The position numbers and the translations under genes are program-made. A model generated the notes under the pieces. That model ran no database searches. It had not been told where the DNA came from and saw only the letters and a program-made list of their open reading frames with translations. This document shows positions 17,621 to 27,341 of a DNA stretch of 64,000 nucleotides, piece after piece; the stretch's first letter is position 1; every line of letters begins with the position of its first letter. The stretch is from assembly GCA_030428945.1 (NCBI GenBank), contig JAUIEC010000002.1, forward strand, positions 1 through 64,000. The letters are read 5' to 3'. The stretch comes from Phycisphaerae bacterium (GTDB taxonomy: Bacteria; Planctomycetota; Phycisphaerae; UBA1845; Fen-1342).

Positions 17621-18172
17621 ATGAATCCGGATCATCAGCTCATCGCGGCTGCTCGCAATGGCGACGAAGTCGCCGCCGGGCGGCTCCACAAGTGGGTCGA
17701 CGATGCGATCCGGCCCATGGTCCGAGGTCGCACTCGGCATGAGAAGGCCACGGCCGCGTACCAGACCACGGAACTGATCGACCGGGCGTTCCTGGAGATG
17801 CTGCGCAACCCGGCTGTCACGTTCGAAGATCGCCAGCACGTGGTGCGGCTGGCCGGTCGAATCGTGCAGAACGAGTTGATCAATGCGGCCCGCAAGCGGC
17901 GGACGGCCAAACGCGGCCGGGGCTGGGTTCGAGCGCCGATGCCGGACGTCTCGTCGACGGAGGGGCTTGCGCCGGAGCAACTGCTGGCACTCAGCGAGGC
18001 CCTGGAATCGCTCGAAAACCACGATCCAGACCGGATGAACATCGTTCGATTGCGCTACCTGTTGGGAATGACCAATGCGGAAGCGGCTGATTTGCTCGGT
18101 ATCCCGGAGTCGACGGCGCATGACCGCTGGGAGTACGCCCGTGCGTGGCTGCGTCGAGAGATGAACAAGTGA
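17621..18172 (+). CDS. ECF-type sigma factor linked to a Ser/Thr kinase, module 1
   Basis: A 183-residue extracytoplasmic-function sigma factor of the type found beside Ser/Thr kinases in Planctomycetes. Region 2 spans the first 100 residues (LIDRAFLEMLRNP, HVVRLAGRIVQNELINAARKR). Region 4 has RMNIVRLRYLLGMTNAEAAD and the recognition helix IPESTAHDRWEYARAWL. The ATG at 17621, or GTG at 17618, follows AGGAGG. Its stop overlaps the start of the kinase gene as GTGA, so the two are translationally coupled. It is divergent from the dockerin gene, so the 120 bases between them probably hold both promoters. Targets are unknown. Confidence 0.88.
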   Translation: MNPDHQLIAAARNGDEVAAGRLHKWVDDAIRPMVRGRTRHEKATAAYQTTELIDRAFLEMLRNPAVTFEDRQHVVRLAGRIVQNELINAARKRRTAKRGRGWVRAPMPDVSSTEGLAPEQLLALSEALESLENHDPDRMNIVRLRYLLGMTNAEAADLLGIPESTAHDRWEYARAWLRREMNK

Positions 18173-20799
18173 CCCAGTTCGAAGACCGTGCGGCCGAGAT
18201 CCTCGCCGCGGCCCGCAAGCTACCGGCTGGGGAGCGGGTGGCGTTCGTGCGCGAACGGTGCGAAGGAGACGATGCCCTGCGGGCTGAGGTCGAGTCGCTG
18301 CTCGAATGGTCCACGGACACAGGCAGCTTCCTCGAGACGTCCGCGCTGGATGAGTTGAGCCGCGACCTCGAAGCGCCCGAGCAACCGGCGTCGATCGGGC
18401 CGTATCGAGTGGTCGATCGGATCGGAGAAGGCGGCTTTGGCGTAGTCTACCTGGCCACCGCCGAGAGTCCCACACGCAATGTGGCCATCAAGGTGCTGCA
18501 TCGCGAGGTGACACCGCGGGATGCGCTGCAGCGTTTCCTTTCCGAACGCGAGGTTCAGGCGGCGCTGGATCATCCGAACATCGCGCGGGTGTTTGATTCG
18601 GGCGAGACAGAGGCCGGTGAACCCTACCTGGTGATGCAGCATGTTCCCGGCCCGAAGATTACCGACTACGTGGAGGCGGCTGGACTGGTGTTTGAGGATC
18701 GACTGCGGTTGCTGCTGCCGGTCTGCGATGCGGTCCAGCATGCGCATCAAAAGGGCGTGATCCATCGCGATATCAAGCCGTCGAACGTGATCGTCGGTGG
18801 TGACTCGGAGGTGCCGCTGCCGGTGGTGATCGATTTCGGCGTTGCCAGGTTGGCGGCCGATGCGCGGCTGATACGTCGAACGCATACCGCTGAACACACG
18901 CAACTCGGCACGCCGCAGTACATGAGTCCCGAACAGGCTCGACCAAGTATCGGGCCGATCGACACGCGAACGGATGTGTATGGTCTCGGCGCGCTGTTGT
19001 ACGAAGTACTGACCGGCACGGCACCGCTCGATGGAGCCGCATTTCGAGAGGCCCTGGCCGGCGACGATCGTTCACAGCTTCAGCGGATCATCTGCGAGAT
19101 GGAGCCCGAGGCACCGAGTCGGCGCATGCGGGGTGAGGGTACGGCCGAGTCGCGTTCGCGGGTGCGCGCGGAGCTGGACTGGATCGTGCTCAAGTGCTTG
19201 GCCAAGGAGCCGGATCGACGCTACGCCTCACCGCTCGACCTTGCCCGCGACCTGCAGCGTTTCCTGGACAACGAGCCTGTCGCTGCCCGGCCGCAGTCCA
19301 ACTGGTATCGCTTGACGAAGCTGATTCGTCGCAATCGCGCGGCATTCACGGCCACGGTGATCCTGTTCGCCGTGCTGCTGGTCGGTGTGCCGATACTGGC
19401 CGCAGCGTACTCTTCGGAACGGCGGGCCAGGCTGGAGCTTGCGGAACAGGTGGTCAGGGCGAGCGCTTTCTCGGTTTCGCTGCGTGAACTGGTTGTTTCG
19501 GTGCGTCCGTCGATATCCCGCGGGGCCGACACGACGCTGATGCGCGTAGTGCTCGACAATGCCGCGAAACGGGCGGACGAGGAACTCAGCGATCATCCGC
19601 TGGTGGAAGCCGAGGTGCGTGATGCGCTCGGTCATTCGTACCAGGACCTGAGGCAGCACACGAAGGCGGAAGCCAACTTCCGGCGGCGTCTGGAGATCGT
19701 GCGCGAGCAGTTCGAGCCACCGCACTGGCAGATCGCCGTGGCGCTTCACAATCTGGGCATGGCCGTTGACCACCAGGGCGATCACGAACAGGCCATGGCA
19801 TTGCTGCGCGAGTCGCTGGCGATGTTTCGGGAACTCAAACAGCCGGATGACAAGGGGCTGGCGCTGGCGATGAGCCAGTTGGCGATGGTGGTGCAGGCCC
19901 ATGGCGATCGGTCGGAGGCGCGGCAACTGCTTGAGGATGCCCGCGCGATCTGGGTGCAGCACGATGATCGGAACCTGCACCATGAGTATGCGCAATGCCT
20001 CGACAACCTGGCGGCGATGCAGGCGGACCCGCAGGTTGCGGCGGCGTTGTACCGCGAAGCCTTCGAGATCAACCGGACCGCGCTGGGGGAAGATCACGCC
20101 TTCACCATAAGCGCGGCGAACAATCTGGGCCTGTTCCTGCTGATGCAGAATGAACTCGAGCAGGCCAACGAACTGCTCACCGAGGCCCTGCGGTTACGAA
20201 GAAAAACCTACCCGGCGGATGACTGGTTGATCGCGCAGTCAGCCCGGAATCTGGCGCTCGTTACGAGCCAGCAGGAAGATTACGAACGGACGCACGAACT
20301 GCTCGCGGCCGCGTTGCGGGGTCACGAACCGAGCGAGCACCTCAATGACGAGATGCTGGCGATGGTGCAGACCGACCTGGCACGGGTGTTGATCAAGCTG
20401 AAGCGCTTGGATGATGCGAATGAGCAGCTCGACGCGGCCGAAGAGCGCTATTTGCGGACTGGCTGGGATCGGCATCCGAGCTACGTCAAGCAACTCCGCG
20501 CGCGGGCCCAGCATGCCCGGGCGCTGGGGCAACTCGAAGACGCGCTCCCGATCCTGCAATCCGCGATCGACCTGGCGGGCGCGCTGCAGCCGGGTTCAGT
20601 TGTTCGCGCTAGCTGCGTGATCGACCTGGCGGAAGTGCTGATTGAAGTGGGTCGCGACGAGCAGGCGGCCGAAGCGCTCGCGTCGATCGCGGACACCCGC
20701 TTCGAGCCGCCGGTGTATGCGAGTGCAGAGCAGCGGCTGGCGGAGGCGCTGGCGACGCTGGAGCGGCGAGCGAGGCGTCGGACCGGAGGTGACGAATGA
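18169..20799 (+). CDS. Transmembrane Ser/Thr protein kinase with TPR sensor domain, module 1
   Basis: About 876 residues from a GTG start that overlaps the sigma-factor stop. The kinase domain spans about residues 77-345 and is complete: glycine loop IGEGGFGVVY, lysine in VAIKVLH, catalytic loop HRDIKPSN, metal-binding DFG in VIDFGVARL, and the activation-segment end MSPEQ. A membrane helix near residues 392-412 (ATVILFAVLLVGVPILAAAY) is followed by tetratricopeptide repeats up to the end (for example AVALHNLGMAVDHQGDHEQA). It probably senses an extracytoplasmic or protein signal and acts with the upstream sigma factor; the pairing is known in the phylum but the signal is not. Confidence 0.92.
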   Translation: MTQFEDRAAEILAAARKLPAGERVAFVRERCEGDDALRAEVESLLEWSTDTGSFLETSALDELSRDLEAPEQPASIGPYRVVDRIGEGGFGVVYLATAESPTRNVAIKVLHREVTPRDALQRFLSEREVQAALDHPNIARVFDSGETEAGEPYLVMQHVPGPKITDYVEAAGLVFEDRLRLLLPVCDAVQHAHQKGVIHRDIKPSNVIVGGDSEVPLPVVIDFGVARLAADARLIRRTHTAEHTQLGTPQYMSPEQARPSIGPIDTRTDVYGLGALLYEVLTGTAPLDGAAFREALAGDDRSQLQRIICEMEPEAPSRRMRGEGTAESRSRVRAELDWIVLKCLAKEPDRRYASPLDLARDLQRFLDNEPVAARPQSNWYRLTKLIRRNRAAFTATVILFAVLLVGVPILAAAYSSERRARLELAEQVVRASAFSVSLRELVVSVRPSISRGADTTLMRVVLDNAAKRADEELSDHPLVEAEVRDALGHSYQDLRQHTKAEANFRRRLEIVREQFEPPHWQIAVALHNLGMAVDHQGDHEQAMALLRESLAMFRELKQPDDKGLALAMSQLAMVVQAHGDRSEARQLLEDARAIWVQHDDRNLHHEYAQCLDNLAAMQADPQVAAALYREAFEINRTALGEDHAFTISAANNLGLFLLMQNELEQANELLTEALRLRRKTYPADDWLIAQSARNLALVTSQQEDYERTHELLAAALRGHEPSEHLNDEMLAMVQTDLARVLIKLKRLDDANEQLDAAEERYLRTGWDRHPSYVKQLRARAQHARALGQLEDALPILQSAIDLAGALQPGSVVRASCVIDLAEVLIEVGRDEQAAEALASIADTRFEPPVYASAEQRLAEALATLERRARRRTGGDE

Positions 20800-21216
20800 G
20801 AGCAGCCGAAGCGCGATATGGGGCGCGGCGAAGTTCTTGCCGGAGGTGCCACCGTCTTCCGTGGCAACGCAGTCTCCAATTCCGGTCCCCGGTTCCTTTG
20901 ATTCGCTTCAGCGACCGCTCCAGATCATCTGCCTTCGCACGTTTGCGTTGCTCGACGAGTTTCCGGTGCGCCGCATGGCATTCGGCCGAGCGGCTGGCTT
21001 GGGACAGGCCGCCCGTTGTTCTGGCACAGCGAGTCTCCAACAAAGACGTGGTATGCAGCCGGTCGTGCGGAAGGGAAGTGCAACAGGGTCAGGGAGGATT
21101 CCGCCGGTCACCCAACGGTAGTTCCGTCGGGTGGGATTCGTGCGATGGGTTCCTGCTATCGCTCTGATTGGTGCGCAGAATCGAGTTGGGCGACATGCTC
21201 GAGGAGGGTTCTCACG

Positions 21217-21546
21217 TTAACGACTCTCGGAGGCCTGCAGAGCAACGATTTCTTCCCGCTGTTGCTGCAGTCCGGCGTGCTCGGATTGGGGCGCCAGGGC
21301 CTGCGCTTCCTCCACCTTCTGGAGCGCGTCTTCGTGGGCGCCTATGGCCTGAAGCGCTCGCGCCCAGTTGCTCAGGCGCTCCCACGTGCGCCAACCCGGG
21401 AGTTCGGCGGCGCGTTTGGAAAGCGGTGCCACCCTGCTTGGATGTGTCATCAGGGTCGCAGCCGTCAGGTCGTCGATGTGCCATAGCGTTGCCGCCGAGA
21501 CTTCGTCGGCCCCACGGGACTTGTAGAGATCTATGAGTTGCGCGAC
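21217..21546 (-). pseudogene. C-terminal fragment of a TPR-repeat protein
   Basis: About 109 residues, from VAQLIDLYKSRGADEVS to VALQASESR, read as a helical repeat tail: LPGWRTWERLSNWARALQAI and HEDALQKVEEAQALAPQSE resemble the last TPR units of planctomycete kinase/TPR proteins. Upstream in the same frame the sequence turns into low-complexity Arg/Pro-rich translation with no homology pattern, and no start with a ribosome site is visible. I infer a truncated remnant rather than a functional gene. Confidence 0.5.
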
Positions 21547-21765
21547 CGGCTCACCCTTACGTGGATGAGTTCGGCTGTCTCTTCTACCAGGCGCCCGCGG
21601 ACGCGGACGGGGACGGCGACGTCGATGACCGGCCGCCGGTTGCGACGCGTTCGACTTTGCGACCGACGGCCGCGTCGTGCAGAACGCCATTGCCCGCCAC
21701 TTCGCGCGTAACAACCCGGCCGATCGGCAGCTAGACAGCGATGTCCTTGCGGCCGCCCCGAGGAT

Positions 21766-22035
21766 GACAGCCGCCTGACTGAACTGTGGGAGCAGGAGTG
21801 GGTTGATCATCACTGCCGCCCGGCTTTCGAGGCGATCGAGGCCACGTTCGAGCCCAAGAGCATCAACGCCTTTCGACTTACGATGGAGGGGCGGTCAGCG
21901 AGCGAGATCGCTGCGGAACTGGACCTCACCACCGGCGCGGTGCATCAGATCAACCACCGGATTCGGGAGCGGATGAAGGAACTGATCGCGCGGCAGGTCA
22001 TCGAGGAAGATGAGCCGGGATACACCGCCTCCTGA
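21766..22035 (+). pseudogene. C-terminal fragment of an ECF sigma factor
   Basis: In this frame 89 residues read as sigma region 4 of a planctomycete ECF factor: LTELWEQEWVDHH, FRLTMEGRSASEIAAEL, then TTGAVHQINHRIRERMKELI and a stop after EDEPGYTAS. Region 2 is absent and the frame upstream is closed by a TAA, so this is a 5'-truncated remnant. It has no in-frame start with a ribosome site and is shorter than any functional family member. Confidence 0.62.
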
Positions 22036-22652
22036 CCAGTTCCGCCCGCCGTCACCGTTTGACGCCCAGTTTCCAAAGCAGCGCGCGTTACTCACGGTCA
22101 ACCGTCGGCGCAAGCATCAGGCGCTGCGATGGGCATCCAACTCGCGCGCTGCGATTCCTCCGACGGGCCACCCGTGAACAGCTTCGGGGGGTCGTCCGCG
22201 GTGCAGCGCGACTGGAGTCAGTGGTCTGCAGGCAGGATTGCCCGCAACACGGAGCCGGCCTGGCGTCCGGGCTCGGTTTGACGTTGTTGCCGGCCGCGGC
22301 GTGACTGCGTCTTCGAGGCGTGCAGGATGTTCGGGGCGCGAGCATTGCCGGCGCTCCGCCAGTTCGCGAGGCGCGGTCGGTTTTTCCGAATAATCGGTCG
22401 GTTCGATTAAGATCGGTGCGATTCGCGCATATAGGCGTCTGGAGGCACAGGCTATCGGTCTTGTTGGAAAGCCGGGGCCGCATCGCGCGGGCGCATTGTG
22501 TTGTGTCGTACGCCCATGCCGTGCTGGCAGGCATCTGCCGCGCCTTCGTTGTGTTTACTCGCGACCTGCCGACACCGTTTCCGCCGGCCAGGGCGCCTGT
22601 CTGGGTATCTGTTGGAAACGAAGCGTACTGCCAACGTACAGGAGAGGAAGAC

Positions 22653-23366
22653 ATGAGTCGCAACGTACTGCTTGCAGGTCTGGTGCTGGTCGGAACAACC
22701 GCGATCGCCAATGCGGGAGTTGTCGAAACCGCAGCCAGCCGCACGATGCTGGTTGACGTGGATACCAGTGTTGGCCCGACGGACAACTTCACGGACTCGA
22801 CGACGGCGATGGGGAACTGGCTGAGCGATCCCGTCGTTGGCATCTTCAGCAGCGGCTATGGGGGAACGGCGTTCGGCTATCACAATACGGACATCAACCC
22901 CGGCGCGTACTCCGGCGTGCTCTCGATGGGGGCCTCCGCGGACGGTGGTGACGGGTTCGGTCTGCCGTCCGCCTACGCGGAGTCGACCCTGACGATCGAC
23001 TTCACGCTCGACACGACGATGGACTTCACCATCAGCGGATTCGTCGACGCCTTCGGCGATGGCAGTTCGGACGCGTGCCTGGCCGAAGTGGCCATCGCCA
23101 ACGTCGGAGTCGGCGGTTCGCCGACGCAGTTGATCGCCAGCGTCGACGAGGCCGGTTCGTACACGCCTTTCGCCGTCTCCGGTGTGCTGCTGGCCGGCGA
23201 CTACCAGTTGCAGGTCGAGTCGCTCGCGATCTCGCAGCGGCTCTTCGAGTCCGGGTACTCGTCGCCGTTTGCCGACGTGAACTTCAGCATGACCGTCACT
23301 CCGGAACCGTCCAGCTTGGCGCTCATCGGGCTCGGCGCAGTCGCCATGCTCCGCCGCAAGCGCTAG
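22653..23366 (+). CDS. PEP-CTERM sorted exported protein
   Basis: A 237-residue protein starting at ATG 22653 behind AGGAGAGGA. It has a signal peptide (LLAGLVLVGTTAIANA) and a C-terminal sorting signal with PEPSS, a hydrophobic stretch (LALIGLGAVAML) and a basic end RRKR. That PEP-CTERM plan marks substrates of the exosortase/EpsH system, which removes the tail and transfers the protein to the cell surface or exopolysaccharide matrix. The middle (YAESTLTIDFTLDTTMDFTI) is beta-rich and unassigned. It is followed by a hairpin and then by sigma/kinase module 2. No exosortase gene is present in the window. Confidence 0.88.
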   Translation: MSRNVLLAGLVLVGTTAIANAGVVETAASRTMLVDVDTSVGPTDNFTDSTTAMGNWLSDPVVGIFSSGYGGTAFGYHNTDINPGAYSGVLSMGASADGGDGFGLPSAYAESTLTIDFTLDTTMDFTISGFVDAFGDGSSDACLAEVAIANVGVGGSPTQLIASVDEAGSYTPFAVSGVLLAGDYQLQVESLAISQRLFESGYSSPFADVNFSMTVTPEPSSLALIGLGAVAMLRRKR

Positions 23367-23383
23367 CCTGAGGAGATCGGACT

Positions 23384-23421
23384 GGGCGAGGGCTGGGTAT
23401 TCCTCCTCCCGGCCTTCGCCC
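23384..23421 (+). terminator. Hairpin after the PEP-CTERM gene
   Basis: GGGCGAGGGC at 23384-23393 pairs with GCCTTCGCCC at 23412-23421 (one G-T wobble) around an 18-base loop. It lies 17 bases after the stop codon. No clear T tract follows, so the call rests on position and stem. Confidence 0.45.
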
Positions 23422-23589
23422 TCTCCGGTTCCGGCCGAACCGTTGTCGTTCCGGTGGGCGGGGTTGTCCGCTCCCCGCGGGTGTTGCGTAGCGAGATGAG
23501 ATGTCGTTGCTTTACGTCGCTTGGCCGAGGTACACTTGAGCGATCGTTCACGAGAACAAGCAAGGACGTTCGGCCCCCGGGATCTCAGG

Positions 23590-24231
23590 ATGCTGCGCGC
23601 CACGCAATTCCCGGAAACGCGGCCTTCCCTGCTCGCGACACTCTCGGACGGGCCGGAAGGCCAGGTCGCGTGGCGCGAGTTCTTTGAACGCTACGCCCCC
23701 GCCATTTACCGCGTAGCCCGGATGCGCGGCCTCGACCATGACGATGCCGATGACATCGTGCAGCAGGCCATGGTTTCGATCTCTTCCCATATCGGTGACT
23801 TCCGTTACGACCGCGACCGCGGACGGTTTCGAGCGTGGGTCCGCACGATTGCCGAGAACCTGATCAAGCAGTTGTGGCGCAAGAGATCCCTGCCGGTCAC
23901 CGCGGAGTCGCAGGTCGACCATTGCCCCGATGACGGTCAATCCATCGAGGCCGTCTGGGAGTCGGAGTGGCGCATCCAGGACATGCTCTGGTGCCTTGAC
24001 CAGGTGGCCGTCGATGTCTCGCCCCGAAAGATGGAAGCCTTCCGCAAGTACGCGCTCGAGGGCAAGCCGGCCGAAGAGGTCGCCCGCGAGATGAAGATGT
24101 CCGTCGGTCATGTTTACGTCACCCGCCACGCGATCCTCAACAAGGTGCGAGGCAAGGCGCGTGAGCTCGAACTGGCCGACGAGATCGCGACCGATCGTGC
24201 GAGTCCGGCGGCCAACGACTCATCCGCATGA
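23590..24231 (+). CDS. ECF sigma factor, kinase-linked module 2
   Basis: An ECF sigma factor of about 213 residues. Region 2 reads FFERYAPAIYRVARMRGLDH, DDADDIVQQAMVSISSHI, then FRAWVRTIAENLIKQLWRKR; region 4 reads RKMEAFRKYALEGKPAEEVA followed by MSVGHVYVTRHAILNKVR. The open frame continues upstream to a TTG at 23521; ATG 23590 gives a protein that begins just before region 2, and neither has a clear ribosome site, so the start is unsure. Its stop overlaps the kinase start as ATGA. It belongs to a different ECF subgroup from modules 1 and 3, which have other region 2 signatures. Confidence 0.86.
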   Translation: MLRATQFPETRPSLLATLSDGPEGQVAWREFFERYAPAIYRVARMRGLDHDDADDIVQQAMVSISSHIGDFRYDRDRGRFRAWVRTIAENLIKQLWRKRSLPVTAESQVDHCPDDGQSIEAVWESEWRIQDMLWCLDQVAVDVSPRKMEAFRKYALEGKPAEEVAREMKMSVGHVYVTRHAILNKVRGKARELELADEIATDRASPAANDSSA

Positions 24232-27200
24232 AACAGCTCTACACAACCTGTCCGACGTCGGCTGAGATCGAGTCGATCCTCCTCTCGGTGACCGGCGATG
24301 ACGAGCAGGAACGGCTCGCCGCGCACCTCGACGGCTGCGCGACGTGTCGCGCTGTGGCCGATCGACTCTCCCAGCAGGCCACGCTCGAGTCCGATTTGCA
24401 CTGGGCGGCGACCGTACGTGCTGGAACGCCGGTCGATGTCCAGGAACCGCTCCGAAGACTGAGCGAGATTCTGCCCGAGTACGAGATCCTGAAGGAGATC
24501 GGTCGCGGCGGCATGGGGATCGTCTACAAGGCGCGGCAACCCAAGCTCAATCGTTTCGTTGCGATCAAGGTCCTGCCGGCGTTGCTCGGGGTCGTTCGCC
24601 CCGAAGCCAAGGCCCGATTCCGTCGCGAGGCCGAACTGGCCGCGAACCTGGAACACACCAACATCATCTCGGTGTACGACTACGGCGAAGCCGACGGCAC
24701 GCTGTACTACTCGATGCAACTGATCCTCGGGCGCTCGTTGCGGGCGATTCTCTCCGAGATCGAGGCGGCCGGGGCCGTCGACACGATCCTCGGACATCAC
24801 ATCGAGCGCCGGGAAGCGGCGCAGGCCGAGCAGCCCAGCCGAGGAGGCGCCGTCGACTCGCGGTCGGGGAGCGCAAGCGGCGCGAGCCAGGCGTACTTTC
24901 GGACGGTGGCGCACTGGGTCGCGGAAGTGGCCGAGGCGTTGCAGTGCGCGCACGAGCACGGCGTGATCCACCGCGACATCAAGCCGTCCAATCTGCTGCT
25001 GGCCGACGACGGACGGTTGATGATCTCGGACTTCGGCCTGGCCCGTCCGTCGGATGCGCAATCGCTGACCGCATCCAATTCGCTGCTGGGAACCTGCCGC
25101 TATATGGCACCCGAGCAGGTCGAGTCCGAAGGTACCACGGTCGACCACCAGGTCGACGTCTACGCGCTCGGTGCGACCCTTTACGAGCTACTGTGCTTTC
25201 GGCCGATGTACGCGGCCACGGATGACCGATTGATCCTGGAACAGATACGCCACAACGAGCCAACTCCCCCGCATCGCCTCGCACCGCACGTGCCGCGCGC
25301 GCTCGAGACCATCTGCCTGAAGGCGGTCGAACGCGATCGGTCCGCGCGGTACGCAACCGCCGGCGAGTTCGCCGAGGACCTGCGCCGCTGGCTGCTCGAT
25401 CTGCCGATTCAGGCACGTCCCCAGACGGTCGCGGAGAGGGCGACGCGGTTCGTGCGCCGCCGCAAGCTGCCGCTCGCGTTGACGGTGACGACGGTCCTGT
25501 TCGCGACCCTCGCCGCCGCGATGTACCAGGCGTACACGCATTCGAGCCAGGCCGCCGACGCCGCGCGGCTCGAGGCGTCCGGCAACCATGCCCGCCTGTT
25601 GGTCCAGGAAGCGAAGGCCCTGGTCGACGGCGAAGACTACCCGGCCGCGTTGGAGCGGCTCGATACGGCACTTCAGTTCGACGCCGGCGCGCTGGACGCC
25701 CTGCGGCTGAAGGTGCGGGTGCTGGACCGGCGCGATCTTGACGGGGAAGCCACCGCCCTCATTGCGCGGATTCTGTCGGAACACCCGGATGACTGGCGCA
25801 CGCATTACCTGGCCGGCTTGCGGGCCGGGGGTTGTCAGTCGACTCGATTGCCGATCCCCGAGAATGCGCCGCGGTTGGGCGTGTCCGATGACGCGCTTGC
25901 CTCGACCGGGCGACTCGCGGCGCACCTGGAGGTTGTCCGACGAGCTCGTCCCGACTCCGCCGAGGCACTGTGCCTGGCGTCCCTGGCCGAAACGGATGAT
26001 CGAACGGCCTTGCGGCTGCTGGACCGGGCGGTCGCCGCGAATCCCGACCTCTCGGACGTTTGGGTTCAGCGCGCATTGCGGCTCGGGTGTGCGGGCGACA
26101 ACGAAGCAGCGCTGCACGCGATCGACGGTGCCATCGCCCGCAATCACGGCGGCGGTCGCGTCCACGGACTGCGCGCCATCACGCTCTACCATCTCCGGCG
26201 ATACGAAGAAGCGGTTGCCGCGCTGACCGAGGCGATTCGCCGCAGCCCGAACAACGTGGATTGGTGGTATGACCGCGCGGTGGCGCACTCCTACCTGGGG
26301 CTCCATGCCGAAACGGTCTCCGACGCCACGGAAGCGATTCGCCTCGACCCCGATTACTCGTTCGCCTACACCGCTCGCGCACGCGGCCTCGTCGGCTTGA
26401 ACCAGCCGGCCGCGGCGTTGGCCGATTTCAATCGAGCGGCCGAGTTGAACCCCTCGATCGCCGACGTGTTCGTCGAACGCGGCCTGTTGTACTGGTCGGC
26501 GGGACGCTTCGCCGAGTCCCTGGCCGACGCGCAGCGCGTGATCGAACTGGAGCCGGACCAGGCCCGCGGATACCAGCGCCGCGCGCAGTCGTACTTCAAG
26601 ATGGGGCGGTTCGACGAGGCGATGGCCGATCTCGATACGGCGGAGTTGGTCCTGCCCAACCACGAGTCGAACGCCCGGCTGCGCGGCGGTTTCAACTACT
26701 TTGCGAAGCGATACGACGAAGCCATCGCCGCATTCTCGCGCGGGATCGAACTGGAACCAGGGATCCACATCAACTACCAGTACCGCGCGCGTTGCTACGT
26801 CGCCCTCGGGCGATTCCAGGAGGCGCTGTCCGACCTGACCTATTGGACGACGCTGCCCGACCTGCCCGAGATCGCGCACCTGCGTCGCGGAATCATCTAC
26901 GAACGCCTCGGCGAAACACGGTTGGCCCTCGCGGACTACGCCAGGGCGGCCGCTGCGAACCCCGCGGTGGCCGACTATGCCCGGCTGTGGTCCCACATCC
27001 TGGTCCGCGCGACAGACCACGACACCGACGCCGACCTGATCCTGGCGAAGGTGCCGGCGGAGGGATGGTGTGGCGAGATCGCCGCGCTGCTGCGGGGCGA
27101 CGCTACGCCGGAGCACCTGATCACCCGCGCGAGTTCGCCCGGGCAACGCCTTGAAGCGCTCTACTACGCCGGCGTCCGGTACGCCCTCGACGGGCGGGAG

Positions 27201-27311
27201 GAAGACGCACGCGCGGTGCTCACCGAATGCGTGTCCCAGGACAACGCGGAGGTGCTCGAGACGGACCTTGCGATGGTCTGGCTGGCGCGTCTCTCATCGG
27301 CGGACCCGTAG
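24228..27311 (+). CDS. Ser/Thr protein kinase with N-terminal zinc-finger-like motif and TPR domain, module 2
   Basis: 1,027 residues. The first 45 residues carry LAAHLDGCATC, an HxxxCxxC arrangement like the zinc-binding anti-sigma fold that binds ECF factors. The kinase domain follows from about residue 84: glycine loop IGRGGMGIVYKA, VAIKVLP, HRDIKPSNLL, ISDFGLARP and MAPEQV. A membrane helix near residue 414 (LALTVTTVLFATLAAAMYQA) precedes many TPR units (YEEAVAALTEAIRRSPNN, YDRAVAHSYLGLHAETVSD). The ATGA overlap with the sigma gene supports a joint regulatory role; phosphorylation-controlled sigma release is inferred, not shown. Confidence 0.92.
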   Translation: MKQLYTTCPTSAEIESILLSVTGDDEQERLAAHLDGCATCRAVADRLSQQATLESDLHWAATVRAGTPVDVQEPLRRLSEILPEYEILKEIGRGGMGIVYKARQPKLNRFVAIKVLPALLGVVRPEAKARFRREAELAANLEHTNIISVYDYGEADGTLYYSMQLILGRSLRAILSEIEAAGAVDTILGHHIERREAAQAEQPSRGGAVDSRSGSASGASQAYFRTVAHWVAEVAEALQCAHEHGVIHRDIKPSNLLLADDGRLMISDFGLARPSDAQSLTASNSLLGTCRYMAPEQVESEGTTVDHQVDVYALGATLYELLCFRPMYAATDDRLILEQIRHNEPTPPHRLAPHVPRALETICLKAVERDRSARYATAGEFAEDLRRWLLDLPIQARPQTVAERATRFVRRRKLPLALTVTTVLFATLAAAMYQAYTHSSQAADAARLEASGNHARLLVQEAKALVDGEDYPAALERLDTALQFDAGALDALRLKVRVLDRRDLDGEATALIARILSEHPDDWRTHYLAGLRAGGCQSTRLPIPENAPRLGVSDDALASTGRLAAHLEVVRRARPDSAEALCLASLAETDDRTALRLLDRAVAANPDLSDVWVQRALRLGCAGDNEAALHAIDGAIARNHGGGRVHGLRAITLYHLRRYEEAVAALTEAIRRSPNNVDWWYDRAVAHSYLGLHAETVSDATEAIRLDPDYSFAYTARARGLVGLNQPAAALADFNRAAELNPSIADVFVERGLLYWSAGRFAESLADAQRVIELEPDQARGYQRRAQSYFKMGRFDEAMADLDTAELVLPNHESNARLRGGFNYFAKRYDEAIAAFSRGIELEPGIHINYQYRARCYVALGRFQEALSDLTYWTTLPDLPEIAHLRRGIIYERLGETRLALADYARAAAANPAVADYARLWSHILVRATDHDTDADLILAKVPAEGWCGEIAALLRGDATPEHLITRASSPGQRLEALYYAGVRYALDGREEDARAVLTECVSQDNAEVLETDLAMVWLARLSSADP

Positions 27312-27341
27312 GGGAACCCGTTACCTCGCCTTGCGCGCCCC

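Larger units (their letters stand above)
20800..22652. other. Decayed intergenic region with gene fragments
   Basis: This 1.85-kb stretch has no convincing intact gene. It contains a TPR-protein C-terminal fragment on the minus strand and a sigma-factor C-terminal fragment on the plus strand, both listed separately. Between them is short D/G-rich coding-like sequence around 21565-21640 that cannot be assigned. The last 250 bases before the PEP-CTERM gene show no further remnant. It looks like an old rearrangement scar. Confidence 0.55.

Noticed and set aside
20796..21167. 123-codon frame overlapping the stop of kinase 1 by ATGA
   Set aside because: The overlap is attractive, but the product is Ser/Arg/Cys-rich with no pattern and lies in a decayed region.
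25188..27146. 652-codon open frame antisense to kinase 2
   Set aside because: It has no domain pattern, while the plus strand shows TPR repeats over the same bases.
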